Of a DNA stretch of 64,000 bases, positions 8,445 through 15,533 are shown in pieces. The notes under the pieces are model-generated. The model worked only from the letters and a program-made list of their open reading frames with translations. It did no database searches and was not told the DNA's origin. A program made the position numbers and the translations under genes. Each line of letters begins with the position of its first letter. Positions within the stretch are counted from its first letter, which is position 1. This stretch comes from Streptomyces macrolidinus (lineage in GTDB: Bacteria > Actinomycetota > Actinomycetes > Streptomycetales > Streptomycetaceae), in assembly GCF_023887685.1 (NCBI RefSeq), contig NZ_JAMWMR010000018.1, forward strand, positions 62,001 to 126,000, in the 5' to 3' direction.

Positions 8445-9056
8445 ATGCCTACCTCCTCGGTCGCTCTAGACGGCGCGGCCATAGACGGCGGTCTGTACAC
8501 CGACGTCACCGACATCGCCCGCGACACCCACTGGCTCAATGAGCCGGTGGCGGTCTTCACCGACTACGGGATGGGGCTGTTCGCCGTCTTCCTGCTGTTC
8601 GCGTGGTGGCGGGCCCGGCGGGAGGAGAGCACGGTCATGGCGGCCGTCCTGTCCATACCGTTCGCCGTCGTGCTCGCGTACGTCTTCAACAGCGGGATCA
8701 AGAACTACTTCGAGGAGCCCCGCCCCTGCCGGGCCCTCCCCCACGCCTTTCTCGTCGAGGCCTGTCCCCCGGTGGACGACTACGCGTTCCCCAGCAACCA
8801 CACCACCGTGGCCTTCGCCTTCACCGCGGCGTTCTTCCTGATCGACAAGCGCCTCGGGGCGGTCGCCCTCCTGACGGCCGTGGTGATGGGAACCTCCCGC
8901 GTCTACGTCGGCGCCCACTACCCCCATGACGTCGCGGTCGGCGCGGTGGTGGGAACGATCGCCGCCCTCATCATCGCGGTGCTGGGCCGCCGTCTGCTCA
9001 CCCCTCTCGTGGAACGCCTCCGCGGCGGGGCACTGCGCCCGCTGCTCGCCGCCTAG
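8445..9056 (+). CDS. PAP2-family membrane phosphatase
   Basis: A 203-aa membrane protein with the three-part acid phosphatase signature: KNYFEEPRP (K-x6-RP), PSNHTT (second motif, Asn replacing the usual Gly) and SRVYVGAHYPHD (SR-x5-H-x3-D). About five hydrophobic helices (GMGLFAVFLLFAWW, VMAAVLSIPFAVVLAYVF, TVAFAFTAAFFLI, LGAVALLTAVVMG, VAVGAVVGTIAALIIAVL). Such enzymes dephosphorylate undecaprenyl pyrophosphate or lipid phosphates at the membrane. ATG 8445 has CGGAGATCC upstream; an earlier in-frame ATG (8373) would add a Cys/His-rich stretch that does not look native. Confidence 0.85.
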   Translation: MPTSSVALDGAAIDGGLYTDVTDIARDTHWLNEPVAVFTDYGMGLFAVFLLFAWWRARREESTVMAAVLSIPFAVVLAYVFNSGIKNYFEEPRPCRALPHAFLVEACPPVDDYAFPSNHTTVAFAFTAAFFLIDKRLGAVALLTAVVMGTSRVYVGAHYPHDVAVGAVVGTIAALIIAVLGRRLLTPLVERLRGGALRPLLAA

Positions 9057-9105
9057 CCGTACTCCTCGCGGCGGCTCTCGGGCCGCTGAAGCACCTCACC
9101 ACCGA

Positions 9106-9135
9106 CCCCAGGGAGCGGAACCCCGCCCCCTGGGG
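9106..9135 (+). terminator. Stem-loop after the PAP2 gene
   Basis: CCCCAGGG (9106-9113) and CCCTGGGG (9128-9135) form a perfect 8-bp stem with a 14-base loop, 50 bases after the PAP2 stop and directly before the GntR promoter. It most likely separates the two transcription units. Confidence 0.5.
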
Positions 9136-9136
9136 T

Positions 9137-9166
9137 TTGACATGAGGGAGATCGACTTCCTAGGTT
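9137..9166 (+). promoter_or_regulatory. Promoter of the gntR-ABC operon
   Basis: A consensus -35 TTGACA (9137-9142) is followed after 18 bases by TAGGTT (9161-9166). The predicted start site falls inside the GntR operator at 9168-9186, which fits autorepression. Confidence 0.6.
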
Positions 9167-9167
9167 T

Positions 9168-9186
9168 CACTAACACATTAGTTAAA
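9168..9186. promoter_or_regulatory. GntR operator, copy 1
   Basis: CACTAACACATTAGTTAAA contains the inverted repeat ACTAA-CACA-TTAGT and lies between the promoter and the GntR start. The same 19 bases with one change occur at 11668-11686. Confidence 0.65.
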
Positions 9187-9197
9187 GGGTGGTGACA

Positions 9198-9626
9198 GTG
9201 ATCGAGTACCGCATCGAACGACGCAGCGGTGTCCCCACCTACCAGCAGATCGTCAGACAGACCGAACAGGCGCTGCGCCTCGGCCTGTTGAAGCCCGGGG
9301 ACAAGCTCCCCACGGCCCGCGAGGTGGTGGAGGCCACCGCCGTCAACCCGAACACCGTGCTCAAGGCCTATCGGGAGCTTGAGCGTTCGGGGCTGGTCGA
9401 ACCGCGTCCGGGGCTCGGCACGTTCGTGCTGCGCACCCTGGGCGCGGGCGAGACGGACGGTGAACTGCGGGACGAACTGCAACGGTGGACGGCCAGGGCA
9501 CGCCGGGCCGGACTGGACAAGGAGGACGTCATCGCCCTGGTGACGTCCGTGATGGAACGGGAGTTCGCCGACGGCGCCGCGGACAGCGGAACCGGCACAC
9601 GGACCCGGAAGGCGAGGACGTCATGA
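9198..9626 (+). CDS. GntR-family regulator, YtrA subfamily
   Basis: A 142-aa protein: an N-terminal winged helix-turn-helix (VPTYQQIVRQTEQALRLGLL, then KLPTAREVVEATAVNPNTVLKAYRELERSGL) and a short C-terminal helical tail of about 60 residues. The short tail without a ligand domain is the YtrA subfamily, which typically controls an adjacent ABC transporter. Consecutive GTG codons at 9189, 9192 and 9198 are possible starts; GTG 9198 is preferred because AAAGGGTGG lies just upstream. Its stop overlaps the ATPase start (ATGA). Confidence 0.85.
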   Translation: MIEYRIERRSGVPTYQQIVRQTEQALRLGLLKPGDKLPTAREVVEATAVNPNTVLKAYRELERSGLVEPRPGLGTFVLRTLGAGETDGELRDELQRWTARARRAGLDKEDVIALVTSVMEREFADGAADSGTGTRTRKARTS

Positions 9627-10555
9627 TCGACCGGACCGAAGGGACGGCGGCCGTACGGGCCGACGGCCTGGACGTGCGGCGGGGCGGGAAGCCCGTCCTG
9701 CGGGGACTCCGGCTGGAGATACCCGCGGGCCGGGTCTGCGCGCTGGTGGGCCCCAACGGCGGGGGCAAGACCACGTTCCTGGAGACGGCCGCAGGGCTGC
9801 TGCGGCCGGACCGGGGGACGGTACGCCTGCTGGGCGAGGACCCGGGCAGCGACGCGGGACGGACACGGCTCGCGTTCGTCGGCCAGGACAAGCCGCTCTA
9901 CCCGCGGCTGACCGTCGCCGAGACGCTGCGGATGGGCCGCGACCTCAACCCCGGCTGGCGACCCGACCTCGCCGCGCGGATGCTCGACGAGCGGATATCC
10001 GAGCGGGCCCGGGTCGGGTCCCTCTCCGGCGGACAGCGCACCCGCGTCGCGCTCGCCCTGGCGCTGGGCAAGGCGGCGGACGTACTGCTCCTCGACGAGC
10101 CGCTGGCCGACCTGGACCCGCTCTCCCGCCACCACGTCACCTCCGTACTCATGTCGGACGCCGCCGAGCGCGGCACCAGCATCGTGATGTCCTCGCACGT
10201 CCTGGCCGAGCTGGAAGGGATGGCCGACGAGGTACTGCTGCTCGACCACGGCCGCGTCCGGATGTCCGGCCCCGCCGACGAGGCCACGGCCGACCACCGG
10301 CTGCTCACCGGGCCGGCCGCCGAGGACGCGGCACCGGACCTGCCCGGCGTGGTGGAGACCCGTACCCGGGGACGGCAGACGACGCTTCTGGTGCGCGGTG
10401 ACGGCACCGTGCCCGGAGGTCCCTGGCAGAGCGAAGAACCTTCCCTGGAGACGTTGTTGATGTCCTACTTGCGCTCCCCCGAGGCCCCGGCGTGGATCGC
10501 CCGCCCCCTGGACGACACCGCGCCGACGGCGACGCACCAGGAGGCGGCGGCATGA
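9623..10555 (+). CDS. ABC transporter ATP-binding protein
   Basis: A 310-aa ATPase with Walker A GPNGGGKTT, Q-loop FVGQDKPLYPRLT, signature LSGGQRTRVA, Walker B VLLLDEPLADLD and switch His in SSHVLAELE. It begins inside the gntR stop and ends inside the permease start, so the three genes are translationally coupled. A C-terminal extension of about 80 residues follows the nucleotide domain. With YtrA-type regulators such transporters usually export antibiotics or respond to cell-wall stress; the substrate is unknown. Confidence 0.88.
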   Translation: MIDRTEGTAAVRADGLDVRRGGKPVLRGLRLEIPAGRVCALVGPNGGGKTTFLETAAGLLRPDRGTVRLLGEDPGSDAGRTRLAFVGQDKPLYPRLTVAETLRMGRDLNPGWRPDLAARMLDERISERARVGSLSGGQRTRVALALALGKAADVLLLDEPLADLDPLSRHHVTSVLMSDAAERGTSIVMSSHVLAELEGMADEVLLLDHGRVRMSGPADEATADHRLLTGPAAEDAAPDLPGVVETRTRGRQTTLLVRGDGTVPGGPWQSEEPSLETLLMSYLRSPEAPAWIARPLDDTAPTATHQEAAA

Positions 10556-11523
10556 GCGCGCAGTCCCTCGCCCCGTCCACCGACTCCGCCAAGTCGGCTT
10601 CCGTGGCGTCCCGTTCGGGGCTGCTGCGCACGGTGGTCCGGCGTCAGCGGTCCCTGTTCCTGGTCGCCGGTCTCGTCCTCCTCGCGGTCGTCGCCTGGGC
10701 CGCGGCCGACCGGGCGGCGCTGTTCAAGGCCCGGAGCCAGAGCGACGCCTGTCCGCCGGTGAGCCCGGCCTGCGATGTGACGCTCAGTCATCTGATGGAC
10801 GCCGAAACGGCCGTGCAGTACTTCCAGTACGCCCTGATGCTGCTGCCGCTGCTGATCGGCGCGTTCGTCGGCGCTCCGCTGATCGCGCAGGAACTGGAGC
10901 GCGGCACACACCGGTTGATGCTGACCCAGTCGGTCTCCCGCGCCCGCTGGCTCACCGCCCAACTCGCCCTGCCCGCCGCCGTCGTGACGACGACCGCCGT
11001 GGGCTGCTCGCTGGCCGCCGCCTGGGTGCGCTCGGCCGCCCGGCAGACCACCGTGCAGAACGTGTGGGGCCGCTGGGAGACCCCCGTCTACTCCACCTTC
11101 GGCATCGTGCCCGTCGCCTCGGCCCTGCTGGCCCTCGCCGTCGGCGTCCTCGTGGGCGTCCTGGTGCGGCGCACGCTGCCCGCGATGGGCATCACGCTCG
11201 TCGCATGCGCGGGCCTCAGCGCCTTCTTCTACTGGATCCGGCCCCATCTGCTGCCGGTGCGCACCTGGGTGGGCCACGGCGGCTTCCAGTTGAAGGGCGA
11301 GGTGTGGATGCTGCAGGACGGCGTCGTCCGCAAGGACGGCTCCTGGCTGCCGTACGACCAGTGTCCGGCCCCGGGCACCTGCCGTACGGGGACGGTCTTC
11401 GAGCAGTACCACGAGGCGAGCCAGTTCTGGCCGATGCAGGGCATCGAGACGGCCCTCCTGCTGGCCTGCGCCGCCGCGGCCACCGCCGCCACGTACGCGG
11501 TCCTGCGCCGCAGGGCCTGCTGA
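10552..11523 (+). CDS. ABC-2-type permease
   Basis: A 323-aa membrane protein with about six hydrophobic segments (LFLVAGLVLLAVVAWAAA, YALMLLPLLIGAFVGAPLI, LTAQLALPAAVVTTTAVGC, FGIVPVASALLALAVGVLVG, MGITLVACAGLSAFFYWI, ETALLLACAAAATAATYAV). LIAQELERGTHRLMLTQSVSR is the cytoplasmic coupling element typical of ABC-2 permeases. An extracytoplasmic stretch between the last two helices contains CPAPGTC, a possible disulfide. Pairs with the preceding ATPase. A 14-bp tandem repeat begins at its stop codon. Confidence 0.82.
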   Translation: MSAQSLAPSTDSAKSASVASRSGLLRTVVRRQRSLFLVAGLVLLAVVAWAAADRAALFKARSQSDACPPVSPACDVTLSHLMDAETAVQYFQYALMLLPLLIGAFVGAPLIAQELERGTHRLMLTQSVSRARWLTAQLALPAAVVTTTAVGCSLAAAWVRSAARQTTVQNVWGRWETPVYSTFGIVPVASALLALAVGVLVGVLVRRTLPAMGITLVACAGLSAFFYWIRPHLLPVRTWVGHGGFQLKGEVWMLQDGVVRKDGSWLPYDQCPAPGTCRTGTVFEQYHEASQFWPMQGIETALLLACAAAATAATYAVLRRRAC

Positions 11524-11575
11524 CCGGGACCGCCTGACCTGGTCCGTCGGACCGGGTTCGCCTGGCCGGGTTCGT
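11520..11575. repeat. Four 14-bp imperfect tandem repeats anchored on the permease stop
   Basis: Units CTGACCGGGACCGC, CTGACCTGGTCCGT, CGGACCGGGTTCGC and CTGGCCGGGTTCGT follow each other from 11520. The first unit contains the permease stop TGA (11521-11523). Confidence 0.7.
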
Positions 11576-11576
11576 C

Positions 11577-11600
11577 GGGGAGTGCACCCGTGCACTCCCC
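11577..11600 (+). terminator. Perfect 10-bp stem-loop terminator of the gntR-ABC operon
   Basis: GGGGAGTGCA (11577-11586), loop CCCG, TGCACTCCCC (11591-11600). It lies 54 bases after the permease stop. No T-run follows, as is usual for Streptomyces terminators. Confidence 0.7.
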
Positions 11601-11667
11601 GCCCCACCCCACTCCCCCATCCCACCCCCAAGGCCTGTCCACTCCCAGGCCTCCCCATGCCTACTTC

Positions 11668-11686
11668 CACTAACACACTAGTTAAA
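11668..11686. promoter_or_regulatory. GntR operator, copy 2
   Basis: CACTAACACACTAGTTAAA matches the operator at 9168-9186 at 18 of 19 positions. It lies 22 bases upstream of the methyltransferase start, so that gene is probably in the same regulon. Confidence 0.65.
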
Positions 11687-11708
11687 TAGTCAGGAGCGTC
11701 ACGCCCCC

Positions 11709-12497
11709 ATGCCTCCCGCCCAGAAGAACCTCACCGCCAACCGCAGTTCGCTTCTGCACCGCGCCGGTTACGCGCTGCGGCACCCGCAGCGTGTCCCCCG
11801 GTACCTGCTGCGCGCGGGCCGGGACGCCTGGCTGCGCATGCGCCACCCCGACCACGTCTCCTACTACCGGGCGGTGATGCGCAGCGACACCGCCCGCAAT
11901 CCGGAGGCGGCCGTCGGCAGCCGCAGCCATGAGAGCTGGCTGCGGCTCGGGAAGATGCAGTTCGACTACCTGGTGCAGCACGGCCTGCGCCCGGAGGACC
12001 GGCTCCTGGAGATCGGCTGCGGCAACCTGCGCGCAGGCTGGCGCTTCATCGACTACCTGGAGCCCGGCTCGTACCACGGCATCGACATCTCGCCCGACAT
12101 CCTCGCGGCGGCCCGTGACACCGTGATGGAACGGGACCTGCGCGACCGGGTGCCGCATCTGTCCCTGGTGCACAACCTCACCTTCGACTTCCTGCCCGAC
12201 GCGCACTTCCGGGTGGTGCACGCCCACAGCGTCTTCTCGCACTCGCCCTTGGAGGTCATCGACGAGTGCCTGGCCCATGTCGGGCGCATCCTCGCTCCCG
12301 GCGGCTGGTTCGACTTCACCTTCGACCGCACCACCGGCACCGAACACCAGGTGCTGCGCGAGGACTTCTACTACCGGACGGAGACGCTCGTCGCCCTCGC
12401 GGCCCGCCACGGTCTGGCGGCCCGCTTCATGGACGACTGGGAGCAGCTCCCGCACGGTCAGTCCAAGATCCGCGTCACCCACGGCCCCGCCCGCTGA
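11709..12497 (+). CDS. SAM-dependent class I methyltransferase
   Basis: A 262-aa protein. The SAM-binding core starts with LLEIGCGNLRAG (motif I), then GIDISPDILAAARD (acidic loop), FDFLPDAHFRVVHAHSVFSH (motif II region) and LAPGGWFDFTF (motif III). An N-terminal extension of about 85 residues rich in Arg and His (HRAGYALRHPQRVPRYLLRAG) precedes the core. The substrate is not evident. ATG 11709 follows CAGGAG by about a dozen bases. The upstream copy of the GntR operator links it functionally to the ABC transporter. Convergent with the SARP gene, 15 bases apart. Confidence 0.82.
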   Translation: MPPAQKNLTANRSSLLHRAGYALRHPQRVPRYLLRAGRDAWLRMRHPDHVSYYRAVMRSDTARNPEAAVGSRSHESWLRLGKMQFDYLVQHGLRPEDRLLEIGCGNLRAGWRFIDYLEPGSYHGIDISPDILAAARDTVMERDLRDRVPHLSLVHNLTFDFLPDAHFRVVHAHSVFSHSPLEVIDECLAHVGRILAPGGWFDFTFDRTTGTEHQVLREDFYYRTETLVALAARHGLAARFMDDWEQLPHGQSKIRVTHGPAR

Positions 12498-12512
12498 CTC
12501 ACCCCGGGGGCG

Positions 12513-14396
12513 TCACGCCGCCTCGGTCTCCACGGTCTCGGCCTCCAGGCCCTCGATCCGCAACTCCCTTGTGCAGTCGCGGATCAGGGCGTGGAAGGAG
12601 AAGCAGTCCGGGGAGTCCTCGCGGATGAGGTTGTTCTCCAGGAGTACGTCGAAGTGGCGTTCCACCTCGCCGACCGGCAGCCCGGTGACGGCGGCGGCGT
12701 GGTCGAGGTCGTAGGCCGGGGACGGGTGGCGGCTGATGAGGCGGCTGAACCGGCGCTGGGCGGGGTCCAGATGCTGGTAGGACGTGCGCAGCATGGACAT
12801 CAGGTCACGGTCGGCGGTGTGCAGGCAGTTCGCCCGCTGCGGGGCGCCCGTCAGCCGGTCCACGAGGTCCGCCACCGCCCACGCGGGGCGCCCGCGCAGC
12901 CGGGTCGCGGCGATCCGGACGGCGAGCGGCAGACAGCCGCACAGGTCGACGGCCCGGGCGACCTGCTCGGGCTCCCGGGCGGCGCGCTGCTCGCCCACGA
13001 TGCGCGTGAACAGGGCGGCGGCGTCCTCTGGCGGCAGTACGTCCAGCGGATGCGGCATCGCGCCGTCCAGCGCGGTGAGCTTGCGACGGCTGGTCACCAG
13101 CACCAGGGCGCCGCCGGTGCCGGGCAGCAGCGGGGTGACCTGCGCGGTGTTCGCCGCGTCGTCGAGGACGATCAGACAGCGCTCACCCGCGATCCGGGAG
13201 CGCCACAGGGCGCTGCGTTCCTCCAGGCTGTGCGGCAGCGCCTGCGGTACCACGCCGCTCGCCTGCAGCAAGGTGGCCAGGGCCTGTTCGGGCGGCAGCG
13301 GCGGCCGGTCGGCGCTGTAGCCGTGCAGGCTGATGAAGTACTGCCCGTCCGGATACCGGTCGGCGACGCGGTGGGCGACGCGTACGGCGAGGGTCGTCTT
13401 GCCGACGCCGCCCATACCGTCGATCGCGATCATCAGGGGAGCGTCGTCGTGCTCCTGCCCGGCCGCGCTCAGCAGGGAGTCCGACTCGGCGGTGCGGCCG
13501 GTGAAGTCGGTGAGGTCATGGGGCAGGTAGTTGCAGCGGTTGCCGGGCGGGGACGCGGGTACGGTCGCGGGCGCGGGTACGGCGGGCGGTCGTACGTCGC
13601 TGTCGGCGCGCCGGGGTTCCGTACGGCGGGCCGCGAGGTCGGCCGGGGTGATGCCGCGGGCCGTGGGCGAGTCGGCGAGGATCTCCGCGTGCAGGCTCCG
13701 CAGATGCCGGCTGGGCTCAAGGCCGAGTTCCTCCGCCAGGAACCGCCGGCCCTCGTCGTAGACCGCGAGGGCGTCGGCCTGCCGTCCGCTGCGGTACAGC
13801 GCGAGCATCAGGCTGCCGCGCAGTGAGTCCCGTAACGGGTACTCCGCGAGCAGCGCGTGCAACTCCCCTACCAGCGAACCGGTTTCGCCGATCCGCAGCC
13901 GCAGCGTCATGAGGTCTTCCAGGGCGGTCAGTCGCTGCTCGTGGAGCTTGACCGCGGCGGAGCCGAGGGACGGGCAGTGGATACCGGCGAAGGCGTCACC
14001 GCGCCAGAGGTCCACCGCCGACTGGAGCAGGCGGATGGCGTCGGCGCAGCGCCCCTCGCGTCCCGCGATCCCCGCCCCGCGCACCTGCTGGACGAACCGG
14101 CGGGCGTCTATGGCGTCGTCGGGGATCATGAGCCGGTAGCCGACGTCCATCGTGACCAGGCTGGTCTCGTGGGCCGCGGACAGGACGCGGCGCAGGTCGC
14201 GGATGGCGTTGTGGACCTGGGGGCGCGCCGAGGTCGGCGGGTCCTCCCACAGCTCGTCCACCAGTACGTCCATCGGGACCACCCGGTTGGCGTGCAGGAG
14301 CAGCAGCGCCAGGAGCTTCTGCTGGCGCATGCCCCGGACCCGGATCAGCTCGCCGGACTGGCGTGCCTCCAGAGACCCCAGGACCAGGAATTCCAT
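12513..14396 (-). CDS. SARP-family regulator with NB-ARC ATPase domain; contains a TTA codon
   Basis: A 627-aa AfsR/DnrI-type activator. OmpR-like winged helix at 1-95 (LRVRG-type MRQQKLLALLLLHANRVV, NAIRDLRRVL), bacterial transcriptional activation domain at about 96-245, a Pro-rich linker, then an NB-ARC ATPase with P-loop GMGGVGKTT (327-335), CLIVLDDA and LVTSRRKL. The TPR part of full AfsR is absent, giving a medium-size SARP. Codon 188 (13833-13835) is TTA, so translation should need the bldA tRNA. It lies at the edge of the biosynthetic cluster with its 3' end meeting the methyltransferase; the likely target is the direct repeat at 37910-37927. Confidence 0.92.
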   Translation of the reverse strand: MEFLVLGSLEARQSGELIRVRGMRQQKLLALLLLHANRVVPMDVLVDELWEDPPTSARPQVHNAIRDLRRVLSAAHETSLVTMDVGYRLMIPDDAIDARRFVQQVRGAGIAGREGRCADAIRLLQSAVDLWRGDAFAGIHCPSLGSAAVKLHEQRLTALEDLMTLRLRIGETGSLVGELHALLAEYPLRDSLRGSLMLALYRSGRQADALAVYDEGRRFLAEELGLEPSRHLRSLHAEILADSPTARGITPADLAARRTEPRRADSDVRPPAVPAPATVPASPPGNRCNYLPHDLTDFTGRTAESDSLLSAAGQEHDDAPLMIAIDGMGGVGKTTLAVRVAHRVADRYPDGQYFISLHGYSADRPPLPPEQALATLLQASGVVPQALPHSLEERSALWRSRIAGERCLIVLDDAANTAQVTPLLPGTGGALVLVTSRRKLTALDGAMPHPLDVLPPEDAAALFTRIVGEQRAAREPEQVARAVDLCGCLPLAVRIAATRLRGRPAWAVADLVDRLTGAPQRANCLHTADRDLMSMLRTSYQHLDPAQRRFSRLISRHPSPAYDLDHAAAVTGLPVGEVERHFDVLLENNLIREDSPDCFSFHALIRDCTRELRIEGLEAETVETEAA

Positions 14397-14465
14397 TTCT
14401 TCTGTCCCCCGACTGTTGTTTCTCTTCCGGTGCCGTGATCATTCACCGTCACCCGCGTGGATCGA

Positions 14466-14642
14466 TCAGCTTCCCCAGGTGACGTCGCCGTCCGCGTGCA
14501 CGGTGCCGGTGCCCGTTTCGCCGTCGCCCAGGACAATCGCCGGAACGCTCTTCTCGATGTCCGTCATGGCCACCGAAAGCGAGATTCCGGCGGCGGCGAG
14601 AAGCACGGAAGAGACGATCTTGGAGACACGGGTGGCCAGCAT
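14466..14642 (-). CDS. 58-aa secreted-type peptide upstream of the SARP gene
   Basis: ATG 14642 is preceded by GGAGGAAATCC, one of the best ribosome sites in the window, and the frame stops at 14466. The product starts MLATRVSKIVSS, continues with a hydrophobic segment VLLAAAGISLSVAM, then an acidic, Gly/Thr-rich tail ending DGDVTWGS. Lys/Arg before the hydrophobic stretch indicates membrane insertion or export. No cysteines. I do not recognise a family. Its position, 70 bases before the SARP start in the same direction, suggests co-transcription; it could be a signal peptide, an export-linked peptide or, less likely, a peptide substrate for the LanB-like protein of the cluster. Confidence 0.7.
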   Translation of the reverse strand: MLATRVSKIVSSVLLAAAGISLSVAMTDIEKSVPAIVLGDGETGTGTVHADGDVTWGS

Positions 14643-14735
14643 GGATTTCCTCCATCAAGAGTGAGTGGATTCCCGGTGGATATTCACCGGACCGAGGCGG
14701 TGGCTGCTTTCGCTCCCGCCGATGCCTCTACTCTG

Positions 14736-14752
14736 CTCGCCCGCCGGGCGAG
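14736..14752 (-). terminator. Short stem-loop between two small genes
   Basis: CTCGCCC, loop GCC, GGGCGAG: a perfect 7-bp hairpin in the 184-base gap after the 14827-15126 gene. A plausible terminator or processing site. Confidence 0.4.
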
Positions 14753-14826
14753 AGGGAACGGAAAGCGGATGGACGGAACCTGCAGTGTCCTAAGCCGTCC
14801 AACGCGACCTGCGTAAACGCGGAGGC

Positions 14827-15126
14827 TCAGGCACTCCACCACGGGCCGGGCACGAGCACCGCGCCGGCGTCGAGCAGACGGAACCCGCGCAGTTCGGGGT
14901 GGTCGGAAACGGCCTGTCGGGCGAGGCGCGCGGCGGCCTTCTCGGCTTCCCGCAGGTCGTCGGCGAGCAGGAATAGGCCCAGCGTGACATCGCAGGCCGG
15001 GCCCGGGGTGACGGTGACATGCTCCAACCCGTCCGCTTCTTCCGTGTACGACATGACAATCCCGGCCAGATCGGGCCGCACGGCGGCGCCCTCCGGCTCC
15101 TTGAGACGCACATGGATGAGGTACAT
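14827..15126 (-). CDS. Hypothetical 99-aa protein
   Basis: Starts MYLIHVRLKEPEG at ATG 15126 (GAATGAAGG upstream); an upstream in-frame ATG at 15195 would add 23 Pro/Ser-rich residues and lie in the palindromic operator, so it was not used. The sequence alternates short strands and helices (HVTVTPGPACDVTLGLFLLADDLREAEKAAARLARQAV), suggesting a small ferredoxin-like alpha/beta fold. No catalytic motif is visible. It is the first leftward gene after a 28-bp palindrome and probably belongs to the regulatory edge of the cluster. Confidence 0.65.
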   Translation of the reverse strand: MYLIHVRLKEPEGAAVRPDLAGIVMSYTEEADGLEHVTVTPGPACDVTLGLFLLADDLREAEKAAARLARQAVSDHPELRGFRLLDAGAVLVPGPWWSA

Positions 15127-15175
15127 GCCTTCATTCTCGACCGTGGGAATTGGGCAGGGGGTGCCACTCGGGGTG

Positions 15176-15203
15176 GACGGTTTGTGCCATGGCATAAACC
15201 GTC
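15176..15203. promoter_or_regulatory. 28-bp near-perfect palindrome (operator)
   Basis: Left arm GACGGTTTGTGCCA and right arm TGGCATAAACCGTC match at 13 of 14 positions, centred on CCATGG. It lies 50 bases upstream of the 99-aa gene. The size and symmetry fit a dimeric regulator. Confidence 0.6.
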
Positions 15204-15369
15204 ACTCGCGGACGCGGGGCACGCGCCCCTAAATTGACGAGATCGCCGGGACAGGTGCGCGCCGGGGGAAGCCCGAGCGGACGCCTGAGCAGCGGCTGAG
15301 CGGGCGACTGAGTGGACGACACCCACCAGAAGATTCAACGCGCAACTACTTGCGGCCATGGCTGCCGCA

Positions 15370-15388
15370 CTGTCCGCTGAGCGGACAG
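15370..15388. promoter_or_regulatory. 19-bp perfect palindrome
   Basis: CTGTCCGCTGAGCGGACAG has 9-bp perfect arms around one base. It lies 145 bases upstream of the LuxR-type gene and could be an operator or a hairpin in its leader. Confidence 0.5.
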
Positions 15389-15533
15389 GTTCGGCGCCGC
15401 CATCTCCTTCGCGAGATTGGCCGGAACCTGCATTGCTGCGACCATCCGGAGTCATAGGAGTTCAACATCAGTAAGCTCGTGGGCGCTATGTTTCGAACTC
15501 GGTGTTCTTGGTGCTGACCAGGGGGAACGCATC

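Larger units (their letters stand above)
15127..15533. other. 407-bp divergent intergenic region with two palindromes
   Basis: No convincing gene. It separates the 99-aa gene (leftward) from the LuxR-type regulator (rightward). It holds the palindromes at 15176-15203 and 15370-15388 and, near 15289-15325, three loose 12-base repeats of the type CTGAGC/T-GG-CGA. Likely the control region of both flanking genes. Confidence 0.6.
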
